DNA of 35,292 nt from Gemmatimonadota bacterium. Its GTDB lineage: Bacteria; Gemmatimonadota; Gemmatimonadetes; Longimicrobiales; Gaopeijiaceae. Under the pieces are notes generated by a model, which saw only the letters and a list, made by a program, of their open reading frames with translations, searched no databases and had not been told where the DNA came from. The translations under genes were made by a program, and so were the position numbers. The stretch is from positions 1 to 35,292 of the forward strand of contig JADFNK010000021.1 in assembly GCA_022563405.1 (NCBI GenBank), given 5' to 3'. Shown in pieces: positions 16,480 through 24,992 of this stretch (position 1 is its first letter; the number at the start of each line of letters is the position of its first letter).

Positions 16480-17232
16480 TCACTCGGCGTCCTCATCCTT
16501 CCGATCCGTCACGATGGAAGAGAGCCACAGCGAGTCATCACCCTCCTTACCGCTCTCCGCCTTACGGGCGTCCGATCCGGTACCAGAGGGTGCAGGGTCC
16601 ACCGCCCGCTCTGCGCGTCGCTCGTTCTGGGGGCCGGCATCTTCCTTGTCGTCGTTCTTATCGGCGGCTTCGTGGTCGTTTTTACCTTCGGCTTCGTGGT
16701 CGTTCTTACCTTGGTTCTTGGCCGGCCTACTCCCTCGGCCAAGGTCGAGGTCCAGCGTGACGTCTTCAAGTGGGGCCCGGCCAAATTCGACCTCGACCGT
16801 GTCCAGCTCACGCTCCAGGAGGGTCCGAAAAGCCTTCAGGAACCGTTCACGCTTGCGCTCCAGTTCCTGCAGAGTACCACGGTGCTCGGCGAGGAGCTTC
16901 TCGGATTCCCCTATCATGAGGTCGACGCGCCCTTGTGCCTCCCGTTCCAGGAGCTTCGCTTCCCGGCTGGCCTGCTTTTTCACATCCTGGCGGAGCTCCT
17001 GCGCGGTCACCAACGCGTCCTGAATCGCCTGTTCCCGCCCTTGGTGCGAGACGACCTTCTCCTCCAGTCCCTCTATCATCCCCCGGAAGGCGAGATTCTC
17101 CTTGACCAACACCTCCATCCGCTCGGCAACCAACTCGAGGAAGGTGTCGACCTCCTGCGGGTCGTAACCCCGAAGCCCTTTGCCGAAATCCCCCCGCTTC
17201 TTGCGGACATCCAACGGCGTGATATCAATCAT
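16480..17232 (-). CDS. divIVA: DivIVA-domain cell division/polarity protein
   Basis: A 250-residue protein starting MIDITPLDVRKKRGDFGKGL, with RGYDPQEVDTFLE, the hallmark membrane-binding N-terminus of DivIVA. A long coiled coil follows (about residues 35-165). The C-terminal 80 residues are charged and low-complexity and include an 8-residue tandem repeat (KNDHEAEG, KNDHEAAD, KNDDKEDA). DivIVA proteins bind curved membrane at septa and poles and recruit partners. The ATG overlaps the end of yggS by 8 bases, and ileS follows after 18 bases, the same neighbourhood as in Firmicutes (ylmE...divIVA-ileS) but without sepF, yggT or ylmH. Confidence 0.92.
   Translation of the reverse strand: MIDITPLDVRKKRGDFGKGLRGYDPQEVDTFLELVAERMEVLVKENLAFRGMIEGLEEKVVSHQGREQAIQDALVTAQELRQDVKKQASREAKLLEREAQGRVDLMIGESEKLLAEHRGTLQELERKRERFLKAFRTLLERELDTVEVEFGRAPLEDVTLDLDLGRGSRPAKNQGKNDHEAEGKNDHEAADKNDDKEDAGPQNERRAERAVDPAPSGTGSDARKAESGKEGDDSLWLSSIVTDRKDEDAE
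16653..16710. repeat. 24-base tandem repeat inside divIVA
   Basis: About two and a half copies of a 24-base unit encode KNDHEAEG, KNDHEAAD and a partial KNDDKED in the DivIVA tail. The first two copies differ at few bases, so the expansion is probably recent and prone to length change. Confidence 0.75.
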
Positions 17233-17938
17233 GGTTCGTTCGTTTCCCGAAAAGAGCCGTGCCGATCCGAATCATTGTGCTGCCCTCCTCGATGGCGATC
17301 TCGAAGTCGTTCGTCATACCCATTGAGAGATGGTCCCCACAATACCCCTCGAACGCCCGAAGCTCCTCATGAAGGATCCGGACCCCCTCAAATGTACGCC
17401 GAAGTGTCGCCTCGTCTGATGTGAACGGAGCCATCGTCATGAGGCCCCGCACTTCCACGCCCGGCAAGGCAAGCACGCTCAGAACCTCGTCTTCGAGGTC
17501 GCCGCCCTGAAACCCGGCCTTGCTCTCCTCCCCGGACGTGTTCACCTGCACCAAGACGGGAACAACCTCACCCGCCTCCACTGCGGCCTTCGAAAGCCGC
17601 TCGGCAAGCCGGACCGAATCGATCGAGTGGACCAGGTCGGCTATTCCAACGAGACGCGGCGCTTTCCTCCGCTGCACATGCCCGATCATATGCCACTGAG
17701 CCCGCCCGTCTTCCACTGACGCGCGCTTCCATGCGAGCTCCTCCGTTCTATTCTCCCCAAGGTCGAACAAACCATGGGAAAGTGCCGCTCGAACAGCCTC
17801 GATAGGATGTGCTTTGGTCACCGCCACCAAAGTGACCTCGTCCGAGGCCCGACCGCTCCGCCCCGCCGCGCGGGAAATCCGGTCCTGGATCTCCGGCAGC
17901 GATGCCGTGACCCGCTCATCGTACGTCGAGGTGATCAT
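17225..17938 (-). CDS. yggS: YggS/PROSC-family pyridoxal-phosphate homeostasis protein
   Basis: A 237-residue PLP-binding protein with the alanine-racemase-like barrel of the YggS family. It shows LVAVTKAHPIEAVRAAL (PLP Lys42), FDLGENRTEELAWK, WHMIGHVQRRKA, VLVQVNTSGEESKAGF, LSMGMTNDFEIAIEEGSTMIR and GTALFG at the end. The family has no known enzymatic activity and buffers free PLP. The ATG at 17938 has no obvious Shine-Dalgarno, and only about 35 bases separate it from the terminator of the tonB operon, so its promoter is either tucked next to that terminator or transcription is partly read-through. It heads the long run to divIVA, ileS and beyond. Confidence 0.93.
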   Translation of the reverse strand: MITSTYDERVTASLPEIQDRISRAAGRSGRASDEVTLVAVTKAHPIEAVRAALSHGLFDLGENRTEELAWKRASVEDGRAQWHMIGHVQRRKAPRLVGIADLVHSIDSVRLAERLSKAAVEAGEVVPVLVQVNTSGEESKAGFQGGDLEDEVLSVLALPGVEVRGLMTMAPFTSDEATLRRTFEGVRILHEELRAFEGYCGDHLSMGMTNDFEIAIEEGSTMIRIGTALFGKRTNHD

Positions 17939-17973
17939 TTTAAGCCATTGATAAGGTACAACGGTACTGGTCG

Positions 17974-18010
17974 AAAAAAACGACCCCGCCGGCCACGCCG
18001 GCGGGGTCGT
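17974..18010 (-). terminator. Strong intrinsic terminator of the exbB-exbD-exbD-tonB operon
   Basis: On the minus strand a perfect 14-base-pair GC-rich stem (ACGACCCCGCCGGC and its complement at 17980-17993 and 17997-18010) with a 3-base loop is followed directly by seven T residues (17980-17974). It lies 23 bases after the tonB stop. Confidence 0.92.
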
Positions 18011-18032
18011 CTTAAAAGAACCGTCGGGCCAG

Positions 18033-18725
18033 TTAGTTTGCGACCTCGAAAGTAATCGGAAGCTGAATCCAAACCTCGACGATTGTTTCCCGGTTCAGAG
18101 CCGGAGAAAATCTGAAGATGTTCGCGACCTCGAGAGCCGCCTCGTTCAACTGCGTGTGAGGCGAAGGTACAGAGACTCTGCTGTCCAGCACCCTGCCCTC
18201 TGTCGAAATGAAGAACCAAACTTCCACCGTCCCACCGATTCCGTTATCCCGAAGAATGGAAGGATACATCCTCGTCAGGGCTCGTACGATTTCGGGCCTG
18301 TTCAGGATCTCCGGCACCACGGTCATCGGCGTGAACCTCGGGGCGGCTGATAGATCCGACCTTCCGTCGTCCGTGGGCGGAGGAGGCAAGTCGTCGACCG
18401 GATTATCCGCGAACGTAGTCGGAGCGATCGTGATATCGTCATCGATTTCCGTCAGGGCCATCACCGGTGTCGCGGGGCGGGAAATCGCTTCGGGCGGCGG
18501 CGGGATCTCAATTTCCGGCGGAAGCTCGATCACCTCCAGCTCTTCGGACGCGAACGAAACGTCGTCAGCCGTCTGCGTCGGCCAGAACTGAAAGAGCATG
18601 AAGTGGAAGACCGTCGCTGTAATCATGGATCCCCAAAACCACGATCCGAAGGACCTCTTGAATCGGTCGTTCTCCGTCTCGAGGTTGAGGGACAGCCGCT
18701 CAGCGGGAATAGCTTGTGCGTTCAT
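18033..18725 (-). CDS. tonB: Energy transducer TonB
   Basis: A 230-residue protein with one N-terminal membrane helix (about 29-48, containing His41, possibly equivalent to the functional TonB His), a Pro-rich periplasmic segment (LPPEIEIPPPPEA, DDLPPPPTDD) and a C-terminal TonB domain (about 140-230: GGTVEVWFFISTEGRVLDSR, then AALEVANIFRFSPALN). TonB carries proton-motive energy from ExbB/ExbD to outer-membrane receptors, which indicates a diderm cell. The ATG overlaps the stop of the second exbD (ATGA). No TonB-dependent receptor is in the window, so this is probably a general energiser. It is followed by a strong terminator. Confidence 0.92.
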   Translation of the reverse strand: MNAQAIPAERLSLNLETENDRFKRSFGSWFWGSMITATVFHFMLFQFWPTQTADDVSFASEELEVIELPPEIEIPPPPEAISRPATPVMALTEIDDDITIAPTTFADNPVDDLPPPPTDDGRSDLSAAPRFTPMTVVPEILNRPEIVRALTRMYPSILRDNGIGGTVEVWFFISTEGRVLDSRVSVPSPHTQLNEAALEVANIFRFSPALNRETIVEVWIQLPITFEVAN

Positions 18726-19171
18726 CTTCGCTCCCTTGCCATACGTTGCTCCAACTCCGTAGCGAATACGACCCTCACCACCCCGGCAGCCACCAACTGC
18801 TTCTGAAGCAGGTCAATCGTGGTGTACTGCACCTCCCTATCCCCTCGGATCGAAATCACCAACGCTCGATCCGTGCTCACATAAAGCGGGCCCACCACAG
18901 CAGAGATCTCACCCATTTCATAGGGCCGGTCGTTGATGAAGATGCTCCCGTCTCGCTGTATCCAGATGTTGAGAATGTCCTTCAGTTTCGCATCGATCTT
19001 CTGGGTGGCCTCCGCCTGCGGCCATACGAGGTCGACTTTCCGGTCCTTCTGGAAAACGGTGGTCACCATGAAGAAGATGAGGAGCAAGAAAGCGATATCG
19101 GCCATCGAGGAGTCCGGCACCTTCGAAGACGCCTGGGACTTCCGTGAGAATCCCCCCCCCTTGATCGGCAT
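18722..19171 (-). CDS. exbD: ExbD/TolR-family biopolymer transport protein (second copy)
   Basis: A 149-residue protein with one membrane helix (about 23-40) in SSMADIAFLLLIFFMVTT, including the proton-carrying Asp25, and a periplasmic domain with TDRALVISIRGDREVQY. It is the second of two adjacent ExbD proteins. It differs from its neighbour mainly in the periplasmic part, which contains IQRDGSIFINDRPYEMGE. It forms the proton channel with ExbB. It lies 3 bases after the first exbD and overlaps tonB by 4 bases. Heteromeric pairing of the two ExbDs is inferred. Confidence 0.92.
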   Translation of the reverse strand: MPIKGGGFSRKSQASSKVPDSSMADIAFLLLIFFMVTTVFQKDRKVDLVWPQAEATQKIDAKLKDILNIWIQRDGSIFINDRPYEMGEISAVVGPLYVSTDRALVISIRGDREVQYTTIDLLQKQLVAAGVVRVVFATELEQRMARERR

Positions 19172-19174
19172 GGC

Positions 19175-19600
19175 CTAACCCTCGAAGAGTTGAAGGGAGA
19201 TACGTTCGGCATTCGCCGTGTGCAGCGCATCCAGCACGTCTATCATGAACCTGTAGGGTGTCGGTCCATGGGTCTTTACCGCGGCGATGAGATTGGGGTT
19301 TTCGCTCACATCCTGCCGCCAAATACCTTCGATGTCGTTGGGTGACACCGTCTGGACCTGCGGGCTTTCGCCACGCTTCACGTCGACGAGCCCATCCGGT
19401 CGAATGATGATGTGAAGGATGTTCCGCGGACTGATCTCGATCTCCCCTCCCTCCTCGGGAAGGACGATCGCGAGCCCCTTGTTCTTCGGGAACGTCGTTG
19501 TCACCAGAAAGAAGATCAGAAGCAGGAACGCGATGTCCGCCATCGACGCGGATGGCACCTCGTCGTTGACCTTCGATTTTTTCTTGTCCAGTATGGCCAT
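19175..19600 (-). CDS. exbD: ExbD/TolR-family biopolymer transport protein (first copy)
   Basis: A 141-residue protein with a short basic cytosolic N-terminus (MAILDKKKSKVNDEVP), one membrane helix in SMADIAFLLLIFFLVTT with conserved Asp22, and a periplasmic ExbD domain (ISPRNILHIIIRPDGLVDVK). It partners ExbB as the proton-driven stator feeding TonB. It sits between exbB (58 bases upstream) and the second exbD (3 bases downstream). Tandem exbD genes are common in Bacteroidota, Gemmatimonadota and related phyla. Confidence 0.92.
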   Translation of the reverse strand: MAILDKKKSKVNDEVPSASMADIAFLLLIFFLVTTTFPKNKGLAIVLPEEGGEIEISPRNILHIIIRPDGLVDVKRGESPQVQTVSPNDIEGIWRQDVSENPNLIAAVKTHGPTPYRFMIDVLDALHTANAERISLQLFEG

Positions 19601-19658
19601 GCTGCAGCCCTCGTAAGTGTGCCCAAGTACCGGCTATCGGCCGGTAAAGTTCCTAAAA

Positions 19659-20390
19659 TCAGCCATCATGCGACTCGCCGGCGCCCGAATCTTCGGTCGG
19701 GACGTCCGCCACCGAGGCGGCGCCCGTAGCCCCGGCCACGGCCAGAGACTCGTTCAATCTCAGCGTATAAGCCAAATCCAGAACCTTCTGCGCACCTTGC
19801 TCCATGTCGAGGATCAGGCTGTCGATGCGCGTAACGAAGAAGTTGTACCCCATATTGACGGGAATCGCGATCAAGAGCCCGGTCGCCGTTGTCAGCAACG
19901 CCACCTTGATCCCCCCCGCAACGAGCGTGGCGTCGACGTCCCCGGCGGCCTCGATGGAGGCGAACGCGATAATCATTCCGATGACGGTGCCGAGAAAGCC
20001 CATGAGCGGCGCAACGTTGGCCACCGTGGCCAAAATGACGAGGCCCCGCTCCAGGAATCCGAGCTCGATCGTCCCCGTTGTGCGAATGGCGGAAGCCAAC
20101 TCCCTCTCGCCTATTTCCTCATTCGCGAGACGGCGCAGTCCAGCCACAAGGATCGCGGCCGTCGGGCCGGGATGCGCCGCCGCGAGCTCAGCGGCCTCCG
20201 CCAAGCGGCCGGCGGAAGCGGCCTCCTCGACCTGGGCCAGCACTTCCTTCGTGCTCGCTTGCGCGACGTACAAACTCCAAGACTTGGCTATGATCACACC
20301 TAGTGCTATCAGCGAGCACAGCACGAGTGGATACATCATGAACCCGCCATCGGAAAACAACGACAGAAGGTGATATTGGCTGGCGTCCAA
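19659..20390 (-). CDS. exbB: ExbB/TolQ/MotA-family proton channel protein
   Basis: A 243-residue protein with three membrane helices (about 18-38, 117-143 and 162-185) and the family signature APLMGFLGTVIGMI in the second helix and TTATGLLIAIPVNM in the third. A cytosolic domain lies between helices 1 and 2, and the C-terminus is acidic. The start is TTG at 20390 with AGGAG six bases upstream. It heads the exbB-exbD-exbD-tonB operon. The frame is unambiguous; the choice of ExbB over TolQ rests on the downstream tonB and the absence of tolB/pal. Confidence 0.92.
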   Translation of the reverse strand: MDASQYHLLSLFSDGGFMMYPLVLCSLIALGVIIAKSWSLYVAQASTKEVLAQVEEAASAGRLAEAAELAAAHPGPTAAILVAGLRRLANEEIGERELASAIRTTGTIELGFLERGLVILATVANVAPLMGFLGTVIGMIIAFASIEAAGDVDATLVAGGIKVALLTTATGLLIAIPVNMGYNFFVTRIDSLILDMEQGAQKVLDLAYTLRLNESLAVAGATGAASVADVPTEDSGAGESHDG

Positions 20391-20418
20391 ACGCCGCTCC
20401 TTTGCAAAACAGCCCTGT

Positions 20419-20440
20419 GGCCACCGACGGTTCGGTGACC
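20419..20440 (-). promoter_or_regulatory. Strong hairpin in the cdaA-exbB gap
   Basis: A 9-base-pair stem (one G-T wobble) with a 4-base loop lies 29 bases upstream of exbB. On the minus strand it is followed, after several bases, by GTTTTGC. It could weakly terminate cdaA transcription or form a leader structure for exbB. The U-tract is short and displaced, so the role is unclear. Confidence 0.4.
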
Positions 20441-20535
20441 CCTATCGTAGAAGTCGCGGCAATGTACCGTGCCGGGCTGAAAATTCCTAGTGCGCGCCGA
20501 AGGTTGGTCCGATCACCCCTTGAGGAGCGCCGTAG

Positions 20536-21339
20536 TCACGCGAGGGCGGGGGGAGCCGCAAGAGCGGTGGATCGCTCCGGCATCGTGCCACCGAGAACTT
20601 CCCGGAGGCGGGCCGCGTCGACATCCCGCTCGAGGCGGCCGTGCAACGCGACCGAGATCTTTCCCGTTTCTTCACTGACCACGATGACCAGGGCATCGGT
20701 CTCCTCGCTGAGGCCGATCGCCGCCCGATGCCGCGTGCCCAGCGTTTTGTCGGTGACCGGATGCTGCGTCAACGGTAGAATCGCACCCGCGGCCCGAATT
20801 TCACCTCCCACGATGATCACCGCACCATCGTGGAGGGGTGTTCCGGGCGTAAAAATCGTCTGGAGCATGGCCGCCGAGACGCCTACTCGCTCCCGGCTAC
20901 CCGTGTGTGCGTATTCATCCAGCCCCACGTCCTGCTCGAGGACGATGATCGCTCCCGTCTTCTTTCGGGCGAGCTCTTCCACCCCGTGCACGATCTCGTC
21001 GATGAGCTGGTTTTCCGGCATCGGGTTCACGATGCGCAGCAGGCGGCTCCGACCCAGACGGGTGAGTGCCGTTCTGAGCTCCGGCTGAAAGACCACGAGC
21101 GCCGCAATCACGCCGTATTGGAGGAGGTATTCGAGCAAGGTCTCGATGAGCGTCAGTTCCAGGACCTGAGAGAGCAGATAGGCCGCCGCGATGACGAGGA
21201 CCCCGATCAGAATCTGCATCGCTCGGGTCCGCTGGATGATGAGAAGGACTCGAAACAGCAGGAAGGCCACGATGAGGATCTGTAGGAAGTCCCGCCACGT
21301 CGGACGGAAGAACTGGAGCTCGGACCAGAGCTGACTCAT
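20536..21339 (-). CDS. cdaA: Diadenylate cyclase CdaA
   Basis: A 267-residue enzyme that makes cyclic di-AMP from two ATP. Three N-terminal membrane helices (about 18-36, 41-58, 62-84) precede a short coil and a DAC domain with both catalytic motifs: DGA (171-173, in TPLHDGAVII) and RHR (203-205, in GTRHRAAIGLSEETDA). Length and layout match CdaA, the most widespread class. The ATG at 21339 is preferred over an adjacent TTG at 21342; ftsH ends just upstream. In other bacteria cdaA is often next to folP or glmM, but here it follows ftsH. No c-di-AMP phosphodiesterase or cdaR is in the window. Confidence 0.95.
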   Translation of the reverse strand: MSQLWSELQFFRPTWRDFLQILIVAFLLFRVLLIIQRTRAMQILIGVLVIAAAYLLSQVLELTLIETLLEYLLQYGVIAALVVFQPELRTALTRLGRSRLLRIVNPMPENQLIDEIVHGVEELARKKTGAIIVLEQDVGLDEYAHTGSRERVGVSAAMLQTIFTPGTPLHDGAVIIVGGEIRAAGAILPLTQHPVTDKTLGTRHRAAIGLSEETDALVIVVSEETGKISVALHGRLERDVDAARLREVLGGTMPERSTALAAPPALA

Positions 21340-21343
21340 CAAC

Positions 21344-23509
21344 TCAACTCGACGGGTCCGCCTCCGGGTCCTCGGCGCTCAGTTGCACCGCGGGAGTGCG
21401 CACCTTACCGGGGCTCGTCTCTTCATCGCCCGACCGCTCGTCACCGGCGTTCACAGCTGTCGGTACCTCCGTCTGTGCGTCCGCCTCATCCTCCGACGCG
21501 ACGTCCAGCTCCTTCAACTCCCCCAGCTCCTTCGACTCCGCTTCCGCCCCATCTGAGCGCGGCTCTCCGCTGTCCTCGGAACCCTCTTCCACCTCCGAGC
21601 CGTGGTCTGCCTCTTTGCCGTTGCTCGTCGCAAGCGGCGGAAGCTCCTCGTCGACGTCCAGCAGGCCGATCTCGACGGAATCCAGGCTCTCCCGATCGAG
21701 CAGCGCTTGTGCGATGCGCTCGAGGAGATCCCCGTGCTCCGTAACGATCGAGCGGGCGCGCTCTTGGGCCTCGTCCAACACACGTTTGATCTCTTGATCC
21801 ACCTGATTGGCGGTGTGCTCCGAAATCTCCCGGCGCTGAACCAGCTCCCGGCCCAGGAAGATCTCCTGGTCGGCCTGACCGATCGCCATGAGCCCGATGA
21901 CGTCGGACATACCGTAGCGAGTCACCATCTGCCTCGCCATGGCGGTGGCCCTCTCGATGTCGTTCCCAGCCCCCGTGGTGATCTTCTGGGCGCCGAAGAT
22001 GATCTCTTCCGCTACGCGTCCCCCGAACAGCATACACAGCTGTCCCTCGAGCCACTCCTTCGTATACGAGTGCCGATCTTCCTGTGGTAGGCTTGCCGTG
22101 AGTCCGAGCGCACTGCCCCTGGGTATGATCGTAATCTTGTGCAGCGGGTCGAGTCCCGGCAGCCTGAGCGCGACGACGGCATGCCCGGCTTCGTGATACG
22201 CGGTCAGCTTCCGCTCCGAATCGGTCAGAACCAGGCTCCGCCGCTCGGCACCGAGCATGACCTTGTCCTTCGCCTCCTCGAAATGATACATGGCGACCTT
22301 GTCGCTGTCGTCGCGAGCCGCGAGGAGAGCGGCCTCGTTACAGATGTTCGCGAGATCCGCGCCGCTCAGCCCAGGCGTGCCCTTGGCCAGGACCTTCAAC
22401 TCCACGTCCGCGGCGAGCGGTAACTTCTTGGCGTGCACCCGGAGAATACCTTCCCGGCCCCGGACGTCGGGGAAATCCACGATCACCTGCCGATCGAAGC
22501 GACCCGGCCTCAGAAGCGCGGGATCGAGCACGTCCGGCCGGTTGGTAGCCGCCAGCAGAATCACACCCTCGTTCGTCTCAAAGCCGTCCATCTCGACCAG
22601 GAGCGCGTTCAGCGTCTGCTCGCGCTCGTCGTGGCCGCCACCCAGGCCAGCTCCCCGGTGCCGGCCTACCGCATCGATCTCATCGATGAAGATGATGCAG
22701 GGAGCCTGCGCCTTCCCCTGCTCGAAGAGGTCCCGAACCCGGGAAGCGCCCACGCCGACGAACATCTCGACGAAGTCCGAACCCGACATCTGGAAGAACG
22801 GCCGGGACGCTTCTCCGGCGACGGCCCGCGCGAGGAGGGTCTTGCCCGTCCCAGGAGGGCCCACCAAGAGGACGCCCTTGGGCAAACGACCGCCGAGCCG
22901 CGAGAACCGCTGAGGGTCCTTGAGGAACTCGATGACCTCCACGAGTTCATTTTTGGCCTCATCCGCACCGGCGATGTCCGCGAACGTCACCCCGGGCGAT
23001 TCGGGGGAGATCAGCTTCGCCTTGGACCGTCCGAACTGAAACGCTCGATTGCCCCCACCCTGGAAGGTCCGCAAAATCCAGATCCAGAACGCGATGAACA
23101 GAACCCAGGGTAAGATTCCCACGAGGAGAGAGCCCCACCCCCGCGAATCCAGCTGACCCGAAATCACGACATTGTGCTGCGCCAGGTCTGCGAGTAGCTC
23201 CTCGGTGATCTCACCCGGAAGCGTGGTCTTGAAATTCTGGTACTCACGGTTGTCCTCAACACGGGGGGCCCTGAGCTCACCTTCGATCAGCTGGCTCGCG
23301 ACGACAGTCACCTCCAGGATATTATCGGCGTCGAGTTGCGACCTGAACTCGGTGTACGTGAAATCGATCGCGGCTTCCTCCTGCCCTGTTGTCACCTGGA
23401 ACAGGAGAACCACCATCAACACGAGCAGCAGCCAAAAGGCCCCGGTCCTGGAGACACGAGTCATCTTGGAGCCGTCGTTCGGAGTTCGGACTGGATCTTG
23501 TTCAGCCAT
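21344..23509 (-). CDS. ftsH: ATP-dependent zinc metalloprotease FtsH
   Basis: A 721-residue membrane AAA+ protease. Two membrane helices (about 24-40 and 126-146) flank a small periplasmic domain. The AAA+ module has Walker A GPPGTGKT (217-224), pore loop [13 protein letters not shown], Walker [10 protein letters not shown] and [21 protein letters not shown]. The protease domain has zinc motif HEAGH (439-443). It degrades membrane and regulatory proteins. The C-terminal tail of about 100 residues after the protease domain is strongly acidic and unusually long ([20 protein letters not shown] region). I chose ATG at 23509 with GAGGTG about ten bases upstream; an in-frame TTG at 23527 would add six residues. 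Confidence 0.96.
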   Translation of the reverse strand: MAEQDPVRTPNDGSKMTRVSRTGAFWLLLVLMVVLLFQVTTGQEEAAIDFTYTEFRSQLDADNILEVTVVASQLIEGELRAPRVEDNREYQNFKTTLPGEITEELLADLAQHNVVISGQLDSRGWGSLLVGILPWVLFIAFWIWILRTFQGGGNRAFQFGRSKAKLISPESPGVTFADIAGADEAKNELVEVIEFLKDPQRFSRLGGRLPKGVLLVGPPGTGKTLLARAVAGEASRPFFQMSGSDFVEMFVGVGASRVRDLFEQGKAQAPCIIFIDEIDAVGRHRGAGLGGGHDEREQTLNALLVEMDGFETNEGVILLAATNRPDVLDPALLRPGRFDRQVIVDFPDVRGREGILRVHAKKLPLAADVELKVLAKGTPGLSGADLANICNEAALLAARDDSDKVAMYHFEEAKDKVMLGAERRSLVLTDSERKLTAYHEAGHAVVALRLPGLDPLHKITIIPRGSALGLTASLPQEDRHSYTKEWLEGQLCMLFGGRVAEEIIFGAQKITTGAGNDIERATAMARQMVTRYGMSDVIGLMAIGQADQEIFLGRELVQRREISEHTANQVDQEIKRVLDEAQERARSIVTEHGDLLERIAQALLDRESLDSVEIGLLDVDEELPPLATSNGKEADHGSEVEEGSEDSGEPRSDGAEAESKELGELKELDVASEDEADAQTEVPTAVNAGDERSGDEETSPGKVRTPAVQLSAEDPEADPSS

Positions 23510-23547
23510 ATATGGATAACACCTCAAGCGACACCGGAGTTCTCACC

Positions 23548-23561
23548 GACGTTACAACGTC
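23548..23561. promoter_or_regulatory. 14-base palindrome upstream of ftsH, candidate operator
   Basis: GACGTT-AC-AACGTC is a perfect inverted repeat about 40 bases upstream of the ftsH start. Next to it (higher coordinates) lies TATATA, a possible minus-strand -10, and a wider CGTTAC/GTAACG repeat. The -35 is poor. The palindrome would sit just downstream of the transcription start, a position suited to repression. Confidence 0.35.
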
Positions 23562-23593
23562 ACTATATAACGTAACGCGGGTAGCGGAAGCTT

Positions 23594-24991
23594 TCACGGG
23601 AGATCCTCCACCGCCTCGTCCTTCCGCAGGACTTTTGGCGACGATACCGACAGCATAAGCGCATCATCCTCGACGCTCGGCAAGAGGAGCGAGGACCGGG
23701 CCACGCCCGGAATCCAGAGAACCCGTTCTCTACCGTCCACGACAACCGGGGCCCGCGAACGCTCCTCTACGCCTACGCGTTTCTCGCCGAAGATCTTCTT
23801 CAGTTTCTTGGATCCATACGAGCGCCTCATACGATCTCCCGATCTCCATGCACGCAGGGTTACCGGAAATTCGAGGCCCGAAACCGAGAACCTCTCCACC
23901 CATGGACTCACGGGACCCTGTCCCAGGGACCAAGTGACCGACCAGTCGCGGCCTCCGATCAAGAAGGCCCCCCGCCCATCCCCCAGACCTTCGATGTCGA
24001 AAGTCCGGTCGGCACCCGGATCGGACGTATGGCAGAAGACCAGCCGGTCGAAGGACCGGACCAGACGCACCGTACCGGAAATCGGGTGCTCGTGGCCACT
24101 GGCACCGGCGCTAGTAAACGCCAAGGCGGACCGGGTTCCGGCCTCCCCCAGCGTGGCGCCCAGCCGAGCGGCCAGCTCCCGAAGGATCCGAGCACGCACG
24201 GCCTCATGTTGGCCCAAGAACTCCACACGTTTGATTTCGATGCGGCCGTCCTCCTCTTCGATCACCAGATCCCGGACCAAATCTTCGAGTATGGATTTCC
24301 ATGCGGCTTCCTCTCTACGCGCGATGCGCCCAAGGCGGAGAAGGGAGCTCCGCGCGCCGGGGGCGACCGCCGACTCGAGAAGAGGCAGGATTTCGTTTCG
24401 GATGACGTTACGAGCGAACCGCGGATCTTCATTGGACGTGTCCACGCGGGGTCGAATACCCACCGCATCCGCGTACTCGGTCAGACGATCCTTCGTGAAC
24501 GGAAGGAGCGGACGGAGAATCCCCGGGGCTCGCTTCTCCGGAATACCCTCGAGACCATGCAGACCGGTCCCCCGAACGATACGAAACAAGATCGTTTCGG
24601 CCTGATCGTCGGCGTGGTGCGCCGTCAGAACCCACCGAGCTCCTAGCGCCTTCCGCTCCCGTTCGAAAAAAGCGTAGCGGGCGCTGCGCGCGTCCTCCTC
24701 GCTCGACAAGTGTGTCTCGACCTGGCCAAGTCTGCACTCGAGGCCCCACGCCTCGGCCCACCCACGCACCCAGAGCGCGTCCGCGTCACTCTCGGCGCGC
24801 ATGCAATGGTCGAGATGGCCCACCACCAGCACGGTGTCGGGCAACCCAGGGGAGAACTTGAGAAGATGGAGCAGAGCCAAGGAATCCACCCCACCGGAAA
24901 CACCGACCAAAATCCGGTCCCCGGCCGTGAAGAACCCGCGCTGCACCACGTGGTCCGTGAAGTCGCGAGCGAGCCCCATCGAAGCGTTCAC
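23594..24991 (-). CDS. tilS: tRNA(Ile)-lysidine synthetase TilS
   Basis: A 465-residue PP-loop ATPase. The ATP motif is SGGVDS (32-37), followed by GHLDHCMRAESDADA, WVLTAHHADDQAETILFRI and GLHGLEGIPEKR, all N-type TilS motifs. The C-terminal domain has the substrate-binding region near WRSGDRM and KKLKKIFGEKRV. It converts C34 of tRNA-Ile(CAU) to lysidine so that AUA is read as isoleucine. The GTG start at 24991 is right after the GDPD stop. It sits upstream of ftsH, the usual tilS-(hpt)-ftsH order, but hpt is missing. An internal ATG (residue 5) is an alternative start. Confidence 0.94.
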   Translation of the reverse strand: MNASMGLARDFTDHVVQRGFFTAGDRILVGVSGGVDSLALLHLLKFSPGLPDTVLVVGHLDHCMRAESDADALWVRGWAEAWGLECRLGQVETHLSSEEDARSARYAFFERERKALGARWVLTAHHADDQAETILFRIVRGTGLHGLEGIPEKRAPGILRPLLPFTKDRLTEYADAVGIRPRVDTSNEDPRFARNVIRNEILPLLESAVAPGARSSLLRLGRIARREEAAWKSILEDLVRDLVIEEEDGRIEIKRVEFLGQHEAVRARILRELAARLGATLGEAGTRSALAFTSAGASGHEHPISGTVRLVRSFDRLVFCHTSDPGADRTFDIEGLGDGRGAFLIGGRDWSVTWSLGQGPVSPWVERFSVSGLEFPVTLRAWRSGDRMRRSYGSKKLKKIFGEKRVGVEERSRAPVVVDGRERVLWIPGVARSSLLLPSVEDDALMLSVSSPKVLRKDEAVEDLP

Positions 24992-24992
24992 T

